The notes beneath the pieces were generated by a model. It saw only the letters and a program-made list of their open reading frames with translations. It was not told the origin of the DNA and searched no databases. 64,000 bases of DNA from contig CADBKZ010000007.1 in NCBI GenBank assembly GCA_902795355.1, forward strand, positions 1 to 64,000, written 5' to 3'. The translations under genes were made by a program, and so were the position numbers. Each line of letters opens with the position of its first letter. The first letter of the stretch is position 1. The DNA comes from an uncultured Ruminococcus sp. GTDB lineage: Bacteria; Bacillota; Clostridia; Oscillospirales; CAG-272. Shown here piece by piece: positions 41,530 through 50,969 of the stretch.

Positions 41530-44500
41530 ATGCTAGAAATACGCAACGTAACCAAAGTTTACCGCTCCAAAACGGGAGAGCAGGTCGTCGCGCTCAACAA
41601 CGTATCGATCTCGTTTCCCGAAACGGGGATGATCTTCATCCTCGGAAAATCCGGCAGCGGCAAATCCACCCTGCTCAACGTGATCGGCGGGCTTGACGGC
41701 TACGACGGCGGCGAATTTGTGATTATGGGAAAATCCTCGAAGGATTTTGCCGGATCGGATTTCGACGCCTACCGCAACACCTTTATCGGTTTCATCTTTC
41801 AGGAATACAACATCCTCGACGATTTTTCGGTTGGAGCCAACATTGCCCTTGCGCTCGAATTGCAGGGCAAAAAGGCGACCAACGAAACGATTAACGCCAT
41901 TCTGGAACAGGTTGACCTTGCCAACTACGCCAACCGCAAGCCGAACGAGCTTTCCGGTGGGCAAAAACAGCGCATTGCCATTGCCCGCGCGCTGGTGAAG
42001 GACCCGCAGATCATCATGGCGGACGAGCCGACCGGCGCGCTTGACTCCAACACCGGCAAGCAGATTTTCGACACGCTCAAAAAGCTCTCCGAGAAAAAGC
42101 TGGTTCTGGTTGTTTCGCACGACCGCGATTTTGCCGAACGGTATGCCGACCGCATTATTGAATTGGCCGATGGAAATATCATTTCGGACGTGACCAAGCA
42201 CGAGCGGGCCGCGGTAAACCTGAACGAGGGCATCCAGCAGGTGGGCGAAAAGATTCTGCGCATCAAACGCGGCTACCGGCTGACCGCGAAAGACCTTGAA
42301 ATGATCAACGCCTATCTTGCAAAGAGCGAAAGCGGCATGGTTCTTTCGGGCGACAGCCGCGTGAACGACGAGCTTCGCTCGGCCGCGGGTCTCTCCGAGG
42401 ACGGGGGCAGCGCCGTTTTTGAGAACACCGACGGGAATCGGGACGTCCGGCTCCGGCCGTACAACGGCGCGGAAACCAAATTCATCCGCTCCCGCCTGCC
42501 CATGAAAAACGCGGTGAAAATGGGTTCTTCGGGGTTGAAGCACAAGAAATTCCGCCTGTTCATGACCATTCTGCTTTCGCTTGTCGCGTTTTCGTTGTTC
42601 GGCCTTGCGGACACCATGGCCGCCTACAACAAAGCGAAAACCGCCACCCGCTCGATTCTGGACGGCAACATTGACAACGCGTCGTTCTCCCTCAACGTCA
42701 AGCAAACCAACTACTTCTATTACGACGGCAAAGAGGAAACGAACGAATACTACCAACAGGCGGCCATGAACGATCGGGACATCGCGTATCTGAACGAGCG
42801 CACCGGCCTGCAATTCACACCCGTGTTCAACGGGTCGGAGTCCTCTTACGGCGGCGTTTCCATCAGCAAATTCATGCCCGACTACAACAGCTCGATTGCC
42901 GCCTACCAAGCGCGGCTGAACGGGTTTGTCGCCATGTCCGCCGAGCAGCTTGCGGCCGCCGGCCTGACCGTTACCGGAAGAATGCCCGAAACCGAGGGCG
43001 AGATTGCCCTGCCGAAATTCATTTACGACCAATTCAAGCAATACGGGTTTGAAAATACCGCAAAAGGCGAACGAATTTCCGCGCAGCAGCTGACCATGGA
43101 CGCCTCGGGCAACGCAACCTCGATCATCGGCAAGCACATTTCGGTTGGCGGGGGCAACCTCTCCCGCGCGGACGGCTCGGATTTTGAATATACCGTCGTC
43201 GGCATTGTGGAAACGCATTTTGACGAAATACGCTACGAAAAGTTCCTGACCGAACAGAAAGGCGGCGCCGAAAACGGGCTTGCGGACATGCTTCTGACCA
43301 TGGAGCTTTCGGATACCCTTTCCTACGGCTTCCACACCCTCGGTTTTCTGACGCCCGACGCAATCTCCTCGCTCTCCGAAAACGCGCGCGCCTCGCTCGC
43401 GGGCAAAGAATACGGAACCTACCTGAACAATTTCAGAATCTTCTGGAATCAACCGCAGCCCGATCCGGACGGGATTCCGCGGGAAATGGTAACTTTTTGG
43501 GGAGTTGCCGGCAGCGACGTTCTTTCCAATTTCAACGTTACGTGGCTCGAAGGCACGGCCCGCGCTTCCTTGGGCGAAAACGAATATCTGGTGAGCCGCT
43601 CGGCCTATCGCCGGCTCCTCGCTTCCTATAATCCTTCGGGGAACGCGACCTACCCGAGGGCCGCCGCGAAATACGCGGAAAACGGCGGAAACCGGTTCGA
43701 CCCCGCGCTCCTTGCGGCGTTTATTGAGGATTGCGGGTTGGAGATTTCCGCCATGCCCGAAGCCGTGAAAGCTCAATTCCAAAGCGACCTGTATTCGGTC
43801 GATTTCGGGAGCGATCCGGAAAACACCCTTTATGGGAGCGATCTGCGGTATCGGTTTGCGCTCTACTATGCCGGCATCGGCGTTTACACGGACGAACTCT
43901 GGAAGAACGAATCGTTTGTCAACCGCTTCGGCGGGCCGAGAATGTATTCCGATTGGAACACCATGGACGACGACCAAAAGAAGGATTTCTTGCTTTGGAA
44001 TTTCGCCTCGTTCCTCTTCGACAATTCGGAAAACGAAACTTGGGGAAATTATTCCTTCGAGCAGGTTGCGGCCGAGGCCGGAAACGCGTTTCAAACGCTC
44101 ACCGGCGTTTCATACGCTCCAACGGTTCCCGCCCTGAAATGCACCGAGGAAAATTGGAACCGCGGCGTTGGAACTTCCATTGAGCATACCGACTACGAGG
44201 GCTTCCGTTTGGTCGGCTATTTCTCCGACGGGACCGAGCGCAACAACGGATTGCTCGTCAGCGACCGGATCCTTACGGATATTGAAGCGCGGCAGCAGTA
44301 CTCTTCCCGCGTGGTTTCCGCCGAGCATGAAGCAGGCATCTGGGCGTTTGCCATTGCGCCGATGCCGGATAGCCGCGAAGCGGTTGAAAAATTGGTGGAC
44401 CTGAACTATGAAGAGGGCGTTGACCTGCAATTCTCCATGCGCAACCAAGTAATGAACACGCTCTCCTCGTTCAACAGCTTTATTGAGATCGCCGCAAAAG

Positions 44501-44892
44501 TGTTCCTCTACGTTGGCATCGGGTTTGCGGTGTTCTCCGCGCTCCTGCTGATGAACTTCATCTCGGTCTCCATTTCCTATAAGCGGCATGAAATCGGGAT
44601 TCTGCGCGCCGTGGGTGCCCGTTCCTCGGATGTTTTCAAAATCTTTTTCAGCGAATCCTTCATCATCGCGCTGATCAACTACGTGCTGGCCGTAATCGCA
44701 ACGGTCGTTGCCATCTTCTTCATCAACCGCACGTTCCGCAACGAGGGTCTGAACGTTACGCTTCTGAACTTCGGCGTCCGCCAACTTGCGCTGATGTTCC
44801 TGATCAGCTTGGGCGTTGCGGCAATCGCTTCGTTCCTGCCCGTTTGGAACATTGCCCGCCGTCGTCCCATCGACGCCATTCGGAACCGATAA
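41530..44892 (+). CDS. MacB/FtsX-type ABC transporter, ATPase and permease fused
   Basis: An 1120-residue protein. Residues 1 to about 230 are the ATPase: Walker A LGKSGSGKST (38-47), Q91, LSGGQ (141-145), Walker B IIMADEP and H197. A helix at about 338-360 is followed by about 600 extracellular residues, then a C-terminal FtsX domain with three helices (VFLYVGIGFAVFSALLL, FIIALINYVLAVIATVVAIFF, LALMFLISLGVAAIASFLPVW). This type exports peptides or lipoproteins or performs mechanotransmission instead of import. No partner gene is adjacent. The ATG follows AAAGGAG. Confidence 0.9.
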   Translation: MLEIRNVTKVYRSKTGEQVVALNNVSISFPETGMIFILGKSGSGKSTLLNVIGGLDGYDGGEFVIMGKSSKDFAGSDFDAYRNTFIGFIFQEYNILDDFSVGANIALALELQGKKATNETINAILEQVDLANYANRKPNELSGGQKQRIAIARALVKDPQIIMADEPTGALDSNTGKQIFDTLKKLSEKKLVLVVSHDRDFAERYADRIIELADGNIISDVTKHERAAVNLNEGIQQVGEKILRIKRGYRLTAKDLEMINAYLAKSESGMVLSGDSRVNDELRSAAGLSEDGGSAVFENTDGNRDVRLRPYNGAETKFIRSRLPMKNAVKMGSSGLKHKKFRLFMTILLSLVAFSLFGLADTMAAYNKAKTATRSILDGNIDNASFSLNVKQTNYFYYDGKEETNEYYQQAAMNDRDIAYLNERTGLQFTPVFNGSESSYGGVSISKFMPDYNSSIAAYQARLNGFVAMSAEQLAAAGLTVTGRMPETEGEIALPKFIYDQFKQYGFENTAKGERISAQQLTMDASGNATSIIGKHISVGGGNLSRADGSDFEYTVVGIVETHFDEIRYEKFLTEQKGGAENGLADMLLTMELSDTLSYGFHTLGFLTPDAISSLSENARASLAGKEYGTYLNNFRIFWNQPQPDPDGIPREMVTFWGVAGSDVLSNFNVTWLEGTARASLGENEYLVSRSAYRRLLASYNPSGNATYPRAAAKYAENGGNRFDPALLAAFIEDCGLEISAMPEAVKAQFQSDLYSVDFGSDPENTLYGSDLRYRFALYYAGIGVYTDELWKNESFVNRFGGPRMYSDWNTMDDDQKKDFLLWNFASFLFDNSENETWGNYSFEQVAAEAGNAFQTLTGVSYAPTVPALKCTEENWNRGVGTSIEHTDYEGFRLVGYFSDGTERNNGLLVSDRILTDIEARQQYSSRVVSAEHEAGIWAFAIAPMPDSREAVEKLVDLNYEEGVDLQFSMRNQVMNTLSSFNSFIEIAAKVFLYVGIGFAVFSALLLMNFISVSISYKRHEIGILRAVGARSSDVFKIFFSESFIIALINYVLAVIATVVAIFFINRTFRNEGLNVTLLNFGVRQLALMFLISLGVAAIASFLPVWNIARRRPIDAIRNR

Positions 44893-44904
44893 GGATAAGA
44901 CCTT

Positions 44905-44947
44905 GAAGGGGGGGGACCTTTTTCTCGCGAGGAAAAGGTTTCCCCTT
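44905..44947 (+). repeat. GC-rich hairpin after the ABC gene
   Basis: An eight-G run and ACCTTTTTC pair with GAGGAAAAGGT and CCCC around TCGC. It may be a terminator variant or a dispersed hairpin element; there is no T tract. Confidence 0.45.
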
Positions 44948-44982
44948 CAAACTTCCCCTCTCCAAAAAGAGCATACGCTATC

Positions 44983-45028
44983 AAAAAAAAGGACGGCGTT
45001 CCGCAATGCGGAACGCCGTCCTTTTTTC
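44983..45028. terminator. bidirectional terminator
   Basis: AAAAGGACGGCGTTCCGC pairs with its complement over AAT and ends in TTTTTT; it closes the ABC gene and the aromatic operon. Confidence 0.92.
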
Positions 45029-45075
45029 TGCGTTTTTTTCGTGCGTGTGGTAGAAAATCGGCTTTTTTCGGTTCT

Positions 45076-46104
45076 TCAAAGCGTTTCGGCAAGGTCGAGC
45101 AACAGCCGCTCGGTGGTAGCCCAACCAATGCAGGGGTCGGTAATGGATTTTCCGTAGATCCCCTCTCCGATCTTCTGCGCGCCGTCCTCAAGATAGCTTT
45201 CGATCATCAGCCCCTTGACGAGCTTGCGGATCTCGTCGCTATGGCGGCGGGAATGGAGCACCTCTTTGGCAATGCGCACCTGCTCGGCATACCGCTTGCC
45301 CGAATTGGCATGGTTGGTATCCACGATAACGGAAGGGTTTGCGAGCTTCTTTTCGGCATAGAATTTCGCCGTTAACGCAAGATCCTCGTAATGGTAGTTG
45401 GGGTGCGATTCGCCATGCTTGTTGACATAACCGCGCAGAATGGCGTGGGCATACGGGTTGCCCATGCTTTCCACTTCCCAACCGCGGTAGATGAACGCAT
45501 GGGGATGCTGCGCGGCGGTGATGGAGTTCATCATAATGGAAAGGTCGCCGCTCGTCGGGTTCTTCATGCCGCAGGGAATGTTGAGTCCGCTCGCGGTCAG
45601 GCGGTGTTGCTGGTCTTCCACGCTCCGCGCGCCGACCGCCACATAGGAAAGCAGGTCGGAAAGATACCTGTGGTTCTCGGGATAGAGCATTTCATCCGCG
45701 GTGGAAAGCCCCGTTTCGGCAAGCACGCGCGTGTGCATCCGGCGGATGGCGACGATCCCCGCGAGCAGGTCGGAGTCCTTTTCGGGGTCGGGTTGGTGGA
45801 GCATGCCCTTGTATCCGTCGCCGATCGTGCGGGGTTTGTTGGTGTACACCCGCGGGATCAGCAACAGCTTTTCCTTGGTTTTCTCCTGCACTTCTGCCAA
45901 ACGGTTGGCATAATCGAGCATGGCCTCTTCGTTATCCGCCGAGCAGGGGCCGATCACCAAAAGAAAACGGTCGCTCTTCCCCTCGAAAACGGCTTTGATC
46001 TCCTCGTCGCGCGCCACTTTGGCGGCCTCGAGCGCGGGCGTGAGCGGGTACATCTCCTTAATTTCCTTCGGAATGGGGAGCTTGCGTTTGAAATTCATAT
46101 TCAT
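45076..46104 (-). CDS. aroF: 3-deoxy-7-phosphoheptulonate (DAHP) synthase
   Basis: A 342-residue type I DAHP synthase: LLVIGPCSADNEEAM, PRTIGDGYKG, GMKNPTSGD, VIVDTNHANSGKRY and GIYGKSITDPCIGW. It joins phosphoenolpyruvate and erythrose 4-phosphate, the first step of the shikimate pathway. It is the last gene of the operon, 24 bases after tyrA. The N-terminal extension of about 40 residues resembles that of the feedback-inhibited E. coli isoenzymes; which amino acid inhibits it cannot be told. Confidence 0.93.
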   Translation of the reverse strand: MNMNFKRKLPIPKEIKEMYPLTPALEAAKVARDEEIKAVFEGKSDRFLLVIGPCSADNEEAMLDYANRLAEVQEKTKEKLLLIPRVYTNKPRTIGDGYKGMLHQPDPEKDSDLLAGIVAIRRMHTRVLAETGLSTADEMLYPENHRYLSDLLSYVAVGARSVEDQQHRLTASGLNIPCGMKNPTSGDLSIMMNSITAAQHPHAFIYRGWEVESMGNPYAHAILRGYVNKHGESHPNYHYEDLALTAKFYAEKKLANPSVIVDTNHANSGKRYAEQVRIAKEVLHSRRHSDEIRKLVKGLMIESYLEDGAQKIGEGIYGKSITDPCIGWATTERLLLDLAETL

Positions 46105-46128
46105 GGGTATTTACCTGTGCTTTCTGTT

Positions 46129-46992
46129 TTAGTCGGGTTTTTTATCGAACAGCGCGCGGCGCGCCGTGGAAATGCGCATCATTTCTTTGAGCTTTTCGTC
46201 GTTCCCATCCGAAAGGTAGGTGCGGATGCGGTGCAATTCCCCCGCGAACGCGTCGATCTGCGAAACCAACGCTTCCCGATTCAGGCGGAACAGCTCGGTC
46301 CACATCTCCTCGTTGATCCGCGCGATGCGCGTCAGGTCGCGGAACGAATCGCCTGTGTAATCCTGCAAATGCGGGTCCATGTTGCAGGTCATCAGCGAAA
46401 CGGCGATGCAGTGGGTCAGCTGCGAGACATAGGCGATCATGCGGTCGTGCTTCTCGGGGGTCAGCTCGCTGACGTGCGCAAACCCGAGCCGAACGCCGAG
46501 GTCGCGGCAAAGTTCAATCGCCTCGGGCGTGTTGCGGTCGGTGGGGGTAACAATGTAGTTCGCGTTGCGGAAAATGCCCGCGTCCGCGTTCTCAACGCCG
46601 TACACCTCTTTGCCCGCCATGGGGTGCGCCCCGATGAACTCCACGCCGCTCGGCAGCAGCTCCTGAACGCGATAGACCACGCTTGATTTCACACCCGTTA
46701 CGTCGGTCAGCACCGCGCCTTGCCGGAAATAATTTCCGTATCGCGCCACCCACTCCAAAAACACATGGGGATAGAGCGCAAACACGGCGACGTCCGCCCA
46801 CGCGATCAGGTCGGCGGTCGGTTCCGTGGAGCCGCTTTCGATCCACCCTTTCCGCACCGCGTAGTCAACGGAAGATTGCCGCCGCGTGATACAGCGAACG
46901 GAAAAACCCTGCGCCGAAAGCGACTGCGCGTAGCTCCCGCCGAGCAGGCCGAGGCCGACGATGAGAATATGTTGATCGGTTGTCAGTTTCAT
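46129..46992 (-). CDS. tyrA: prephenate dehydrogenase
   Basis: A 287-residue NAD-type dehydrogenase: ILIVGLGLLGGSYAQSL (Rossmann), VTGVKSSV, FIGAHPMAGKE and EKHDRMIAYVSQLTHCIA. It converts prephenate to 4-hydroxyphenylpyruvate on the tyrosine branch. The start overlaps the aroA stop by four bases. It lacks a C-terminal ACT domain. Confidence 0.93.
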   Translation of the reverse strand: MKLTTDQHILIVGLGLLGGSYAQSLSAQGFSVRCITRRQSSVDYAVRKGWIESGSTEPTADLIAWADVAVFALYPHVFLEWVARYGNYFRQGAVLTDVTGVKSSVVYRVQELLPSGVEFIGAHPMAGKEVYGVENADAGIFRNANYIVTPTDRNTPEAIELCRDLGVRLGFAHVSELTPEKHDRMIAYVSQLTHCIAVSLMTCNMDPHLQDYTGDSFRDLTRIARINEEMWTELFRLNREALVSQIDAFAGELHRIRTYLSDGNDEKLKEMMRISTARRALFDKKPD

Positions 46993-48188
46993 GTGGTTTC
47001 CACCTCGATTCCGAGTTTTCGGAGCGTTTCAAAATAGTCCGGATAGCTTTTGCGCACCGCCTCGGCCCCCGCGAGTTCCCCGCCCGTCAGCGTCAACAAC
47101 GTCGCGCACGCCATCACCACGCGGTGGTCGTTATGCCCGCAAATCGGTTCGGCAGGCGTTTTGAGCGTTCCCGCGCGAACGGTCAGCGCGTCGGCGGCGA
47201 GGTCGGTCGCAATTCCGAACTTGGCGAGTTCCGCGGCCATTGCCGCGCCGCGGTCGCTCTCCTTGATGCGCAGGCGGGCCGTGCCTTTTAGCGTTACGCC
47301 GTGCAGCGCCGCGCCAAGCGACATCAGCACAGGGGCAAGGTCGGGGCAATCGGAAACATCCAACGTGGGATGCCCCGCGGCTAATTGCCGGTAAAAATCG
47401 CGGTACACGCGGTCGCCCTGTCCCGTTTCGGGGTTCAGACCCGTTACGGTCACGTTCCCGCCGAGAAGGCCCAGCGCGTCGAGGAACGCGGCGTTCGACC
47501 AATCCCCTTCCACGGGGAGATCGGCGGGCCGATAGGTTTGCCCGCCCGAAACGGTGAGCGTCAGCGGGTCGGGCATTCCGACCGAAACGCCGAACCGCCC
47601 GAGCACATCCACCGTCAGATCCAGATACGGGCGGCTGACGAACGGCGGCAGAATTTCCACGCGGCTCTCGCCCGAAAGAAGCGGGAGCGCGAACAAAAGT
47701 CCCGTAAAAAATTGGCTGGAAAGGTCGCCGCGCAGGCGGAAAACGCCCGAGGAAAGCGGTCCGCAAACCTCAATTTCGCATACACGGTGCGCAAATTTCA
47801 GCTTTTGCTCCCGACAAACCGTTTCAAAAACGTCCTGCGGGCGTTCCAGAAGCCGCGGACTGCCCGAAAGCGTGCAGGGCGTATTGCGGAGCAGGCAGAG
47901 CGGCAGGAAAAACCGCAGGGTGCTTCCGCTCTCGCGGCAGGGAAAGCGGTTGCTCGGGGTCCCCGCGCCGCCCTCAACAACGGCAACGCCGTTTTTCAGC
48001 GCGACCTTTGCGCCGAGCGCGCGGGCGCAATCGACCGTTGCTAGAATATCCTCGCTTTCGGACAGCCCGCGAATCGTGCTTTTCCCCTTTGCAAGGGCGG
48101 CGCAGATCAGCGCGCGATGCGCAAAGCTTTTGGATGGGGGCGCCGCCGCGGTTCCCCGCGCGCGGCTCGGTTGGATGCGGGCGATCAT
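46989..48188 (-). CDS. aroA: 3-phosphoshikimate 1-carboxyvinyltransferase (EPSP synthase)
   Basis: A 399-residue protein with APPSKSFAHRALICAALAKG, ESGSTLRFFLPL, GDLSSQFFTGLLFALPLL, RLRIKESDRGAAMAAELAKFG and GHNDHRVVMAC. It adds the enolpyruvyl group to shikimate 3-phosphate. Both neighbours overlap it by four bases. Confidence 0.95.
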   Translation of the reverse strand: MIARIQPSRARGTAAAPPSKSFAHRALICAALAKGKSTIRGLSESEDILATVDCARALGAKVALKNGVAVVEGGAGTPSNRFPCRESGSTLRFFLPLCLLRNTPCTLSGSPRLLERPQDVFETVCREQKLKFAHRVCEIEVCGPLSSGVFRLRGDLSSQFFTGLLFALPLLSGESRVEILPPFVSRPYLDLTVDVLGRFGVSVGMPDPLTLTVSGGQTYRPADLPVEGDWSNAAFLDALGLLGGNVTVTGLNPETGQGDRVYRDFYRQLAAGHPTLDVSDCPDLAPVLMSLGAALHGVTLKGTARLRIKESDRGAAMAAELAKFGIATDLAADALTVRAGTLKTPAEPICGHNDHRVVMACATLLTLTGGELAGAEAVRKSYPDYFETLRKLGIEVETT

Positions 48189-48673
48189 TTTTCCGCACCC
48201 CCGCCGCAGGTTTCGGCAAGGAACGCAACCGCTTCCAGATACCCGTTGACGCCCTTGCCCATAATGGTTTTTACCGCCGCCGACCGGATGTAGCTGACCT
48301 GCCGGAACTCCTCGCGGGTTGTTACGTCGGAAAGGTGCACCTCGACGGTGGGAACGCCGACGGCCTTGACCGCGTCGAGCAAGGCGACGCTGGTATGCGT
48401 ATACGCGGCGGGATTGATGATGATCCCGTCAAATTTCCGGTAGGCGTTCTGAATTGCCGTTACCAGAACCCCTTCCGAATTGGTTTGCAGGAACCGCGCG
48501 CGGATCCCGCGTTTTTTACATTCCGCCCTGACCGCCGAAACCAGATCGGCATAGGTCTGCTTCCCGTAAATTTCGGGTTCGCGCAGGCCGAGCAGATTCA
48601 GGTTGGGGCCGTTCAGAACCAACAGTTTGAGCGGTTTTTTCGGGTGGTTTTTGCCGACGACAACGGGTTTCAT
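48185..48673 (-). CDS. aroQ: type II 3-dehydroquinate dehydratase
   Basis: A 162-residue protein: LLVLNGPNLNLLGLREPEIYG, QTNSEGVLV, IIINPAAYTHTSVAL and VEVHLSDVTTREEFR. The catalytic Tyr (in YGKQTY), Asn (NPAAYTH) and His are present. It dehydrates 3-dehydroquinate. An AAGGAG precedes ATG at 48673, which overlaps the previous stop. Confidence 0.95.
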   Translation of the reverse strand: MKPVVVGKNHPKKPLKLLVLNGPNLNLLGLREPEIYGKQTYADLVSAVRAECKKRGIRARFLQTNSEGVLVTAIQNAYRKFDGIIINPAAYTHTSVALLDAVKAVGVPTVEVHLSDVTTREEFRQVSYIRSAAVKTIMGKGVNGYLEAVAFLAETCGGGAEK

Positions 48674-49938
48674 AAGCAATTCTCCTTCCAAATACGGTTG
48701 CAGGCTTCCTCGGGCGTTGCGAAATTCTGAACGGTCAGGTCGGCCGCCGCGCGGTAAATCGGCTCGCGCACGCGCCGCAGGGCTTCCCGTTTCTCCCGCG
48801 TATCCGAAAGCGGGCGGGTGGGGTCGAACGCCGTTTCTTCCGGCTCGCGATCCAGCCAGATCAAAAAGCCGTTTTCGGCAAGCATGCGTCGGTTTTCCGC
48901 GCGCAGAACGGCTCCGCCGCCCGTGGCGACGACCGCGCCGCGAACGCGGGACGTCAATGCACGGATCGTTTCGGTTTCCGCGTTGCGAAACGCTTCCTCG
49001 CCGTTCTCGCGGATAAACGCGGCAATCGGGCCGATTTGTTTTGTCAGTTCTTCGTCGGTATCAAAAAACGGTCTGCCCGTCCGCTCGGCAAGCGCGGCTC
49101 CGACGGTCGATTTTCCCGAGGCGGGCATTCCGATGAGCACAAGATTGCTTTTCTTTCCCCGCAACGCCCGATAAACGCGCTCGGCGCACGCCGCCGTTTC
49201 GGCTTCGTCGGCGGTCCGTCCCGTAAAATACCGCTCGGCGGCAACCGCTTGCGCCGCGAGCATATACAGCCCCGAAACAGCGGGGATTCCAAGCTCTTTG
49301 GCCTGCCGGATCAACGCCGTGTGAATGGGGTGATAGACGACATCCGCCACCCCGAGGAGCGTTTCGCTCGGCGTTTCGGGGTGCAGAAACGGTTGCAGAT
49401 CGATGGGGGACACCTCGGTTTTGGGGAACATGCCGCAGGGCGTGGTGTTAATGATGTAGTGCGCGCGGACGCGCGCCGCCGCCCCATAGGAGATGGCCCC
49501 TTCCCGCTCGGTTCGGCTGACCTTGACGATCCGCGCCGCGCCGAGATCCGCGCAAACGGCCGCGGCGGTTTTGCTTGTCCCGCCCGTACCGAGGATCAGA
49601 ACGGTTTTCCCCGCGAGGTCGAAGCCCGCGCGGCGGAGCAACGCCGAAAGGCCGTAATAATCGGTGTTGGTCCCGTGCAGCTTCCCATCCGCGCGCCAGA
49701 TCGTGTTCACCGCGCCGATGCGGCGGGCAAGGTCGGTCACGTCGTCCAGATACGGAAGCACGGCGGTTTTGTACGGCACCGTGACGTTGACCCCGTTGCG
49801 ATCGAGATGTGCGACGAAATCGCCCACTTCCTCGGGTTTCAACTCGATCAGATCATAGGCGGGGTAGCCCAGAATGTTCTCAAAAATCTCCTTGGAATAG
49901 CTGTGCGGCAGCTTTTCGCCGATCAGACCGAGTTTCAC
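48670..49938 (-). CDS. aroE/aroK: shikimate dehydrogenase-shikimate kinase fusion
   Basis: A 422-residue bifunctional protein. Residues of about 1-260 are AroE: GEKLPHSYSKEIFENI, GVNVTVPYK, GAVNTIW, GTNTDYYGL and LILGTGGTSKTAA. Residues of about 268-422 are AroK: LVLIGMPASGKSTVG (Walker A), FFDTDEELTKQIG, IAAFIRENGEEAFR and VVATGGGAVLR. The two act on consecutive steps (3-dehydroshikimate to shikimate to its 3-phosphate). A GTG start at 49938 overlaps the aroB stop and gives a clean AroE N-terminus. Confidence 0.93.
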   Translation of the reverse strand: MKLGLIGEKLPHSYSKEIFENILGYPAYDLIELKPEEVGDFVAHLDRNGVNVTVPYKTAVLPYLDDVTDLARRIGAVNTIWRADGKLHGTNTDYYGLSALLRRAGFDLAGKTVLILGTGGTSKTAAAVCADLGAARIVKVSRTEREGAISYGAAARVRAHYIINTTPCGMFPKTEVSPIDLQPFLHPETPSETLLGVADVVYHPIHTALIRQAKELGIPAVSGLYMLAAQAVAAERYFTGRTADEAETAACAERVYRALRGKKSNLVLIGMPASGKSTVGAALAERTGRPFFDTDEELTKQIGPIAAFIRENGEEAFRNAETETIRALTSRVRGAVVATGGGAVLRAENRRMLAENGFLIWLDREPEETAFDPTRPLSDTREKREALRRVREPIYRAAADLTVQNFATPEEACNRIWKENCL

Positions 49939-50969
49939 GGGGACACCTCTTCTTTTTTCCGGTTTCCGAAATACGCTTCGGCGCGCGCGCGCAGATCCGG
50001 AACGGCGAGCGAAACGATTTCGGCTTTTCCGATTTCCCGCAGGAGAACGCAATCCACGCCGCCGGCGTTTTTCTTCTTATCGTGTTCCACCGCGCGCATC
50101 ACGTCGTCCAAGTGGATGGGATACGAGGTCGGAAGCCCGACTTTTTGCAGGACGTGTATCAGTTTTTCGCGCGTTTTCCCCTCGCACATGGGGAGCATTC
50201 CGAGCGCGACGCACTCGCCGTGGAAAAGCGCGGGTTCGGCCGTTACCTCGATTCCGTGGCCGACGGTATGGCCGAAATTGAGGATTTTGCGCAGGCCCGA
50301 TTCCTTTTCGTCCCGTTCCACCACGTCGCGTTTGACGCGGAGCGCGCCGACGATGATTTCTTCCAGATGTTCCTCAAACGGTTCGGTCTCCAACAGGCGG
50401 AACAGGTCGGCGTCCGACGTCGCCGCCATTTTGATCGCCTCGCAAAGCCCCGACACCAGCTGTCGGCGGTCGAGCGTTCCGAGCGTTTCGGGATCGATCA
50501 GCACCTTTTTGGGCTGCCAGAACGCGCCGACAATGTTTTTGACCCCGCCGAAATTGATTGCGGTTTTCCCGCCGACCGAGGAATCCACCTGCGAGAGAAG
50601 CGTTGTGGGAATATTATAGAAATCCACGCCGCGCATATAGGCCGACGCAACAAAGCCCGCAAGGTCGCCGCAAACGCCGCCGCCGACGGCCACCACGCAA
50701 TCCTTTCTGGAAAAGCCGCGGTTCAGCATGGCCGAAAGCGCGTCCGAAAACGCCCGCATGCTTTTGCTTTCCTCGCCCGCCGGAACCGCGAAAATCGTCG
50801 GTTCCTTGGCCGCGGCCGCCACCGCCTCGGCATACTGCCGAGGCACGCCGCCGTCGGTCAGGATCAACACCCGCCGGTCAAGATTCAACAGCTCGCCGGC
50901 GCGGGAAAGCGCGCCGCGCTCCACAACAACATCATAACTCCGCTCCCCCAACCGAACCGGAAGAATCAT
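49935..50969 (-). CDS. aroB: 3-dehydroquinate synthase
   Basis: A 344-residue protein with VLILTDGGVPRQYAE, GEESKSM, VAVGGGVCGDLAGFVASAYMRGVDF, PTTLLSQVDSSVGGKTAINFGGVKN and LNFGHTVGHGIE. It converts DAHP to 3-dehydroquinate with NAD and a divalent metal. The ATG overlaps the pheA stop (ATGA). Confidence 0.95.
   Translation of the reverse strand: MILPVRLGERSYDVVVERGALSRAGELLNLDRRVLILTDGGVPRQYAEAVAAAAKEPTIFAVPAGEESKSMRAFSDALSAMLNRGFSRKDCVVAVGGGVCGDLAGFVASAYMRGVDFYNIPTTLLSQVDSSVGGKTAINFGGVKNIVGAFWQPKKVLIDPETLGTLDRRQLVSGLCEAIKMAATSDADLFRLLETEPFEEHLEEIIVGALRVKRDVVERDEKESGLRKILNFGHTVGHGIEVTAEPALFHGECVALGMLPMCEGKTREKLIHVLQKVGLPTSYPIHLDDVMRAVEHDKKKNAGGVDCVLLREIGKAEIVSLAVPDLRARAEAYFGNRKKEEVSP

Noticed and set aside
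41533-44094. An 853-codon minus-strand frame within the ABC exporter
   Set aside because: It is a shadow of the exporter, whose ATPase motifs are complete.
41530-44892. The fused ABC protein considered as a bacteriocin-immunity system
   Set aside because: No two-component system, peptide gene or small immunity gene lies next to it.
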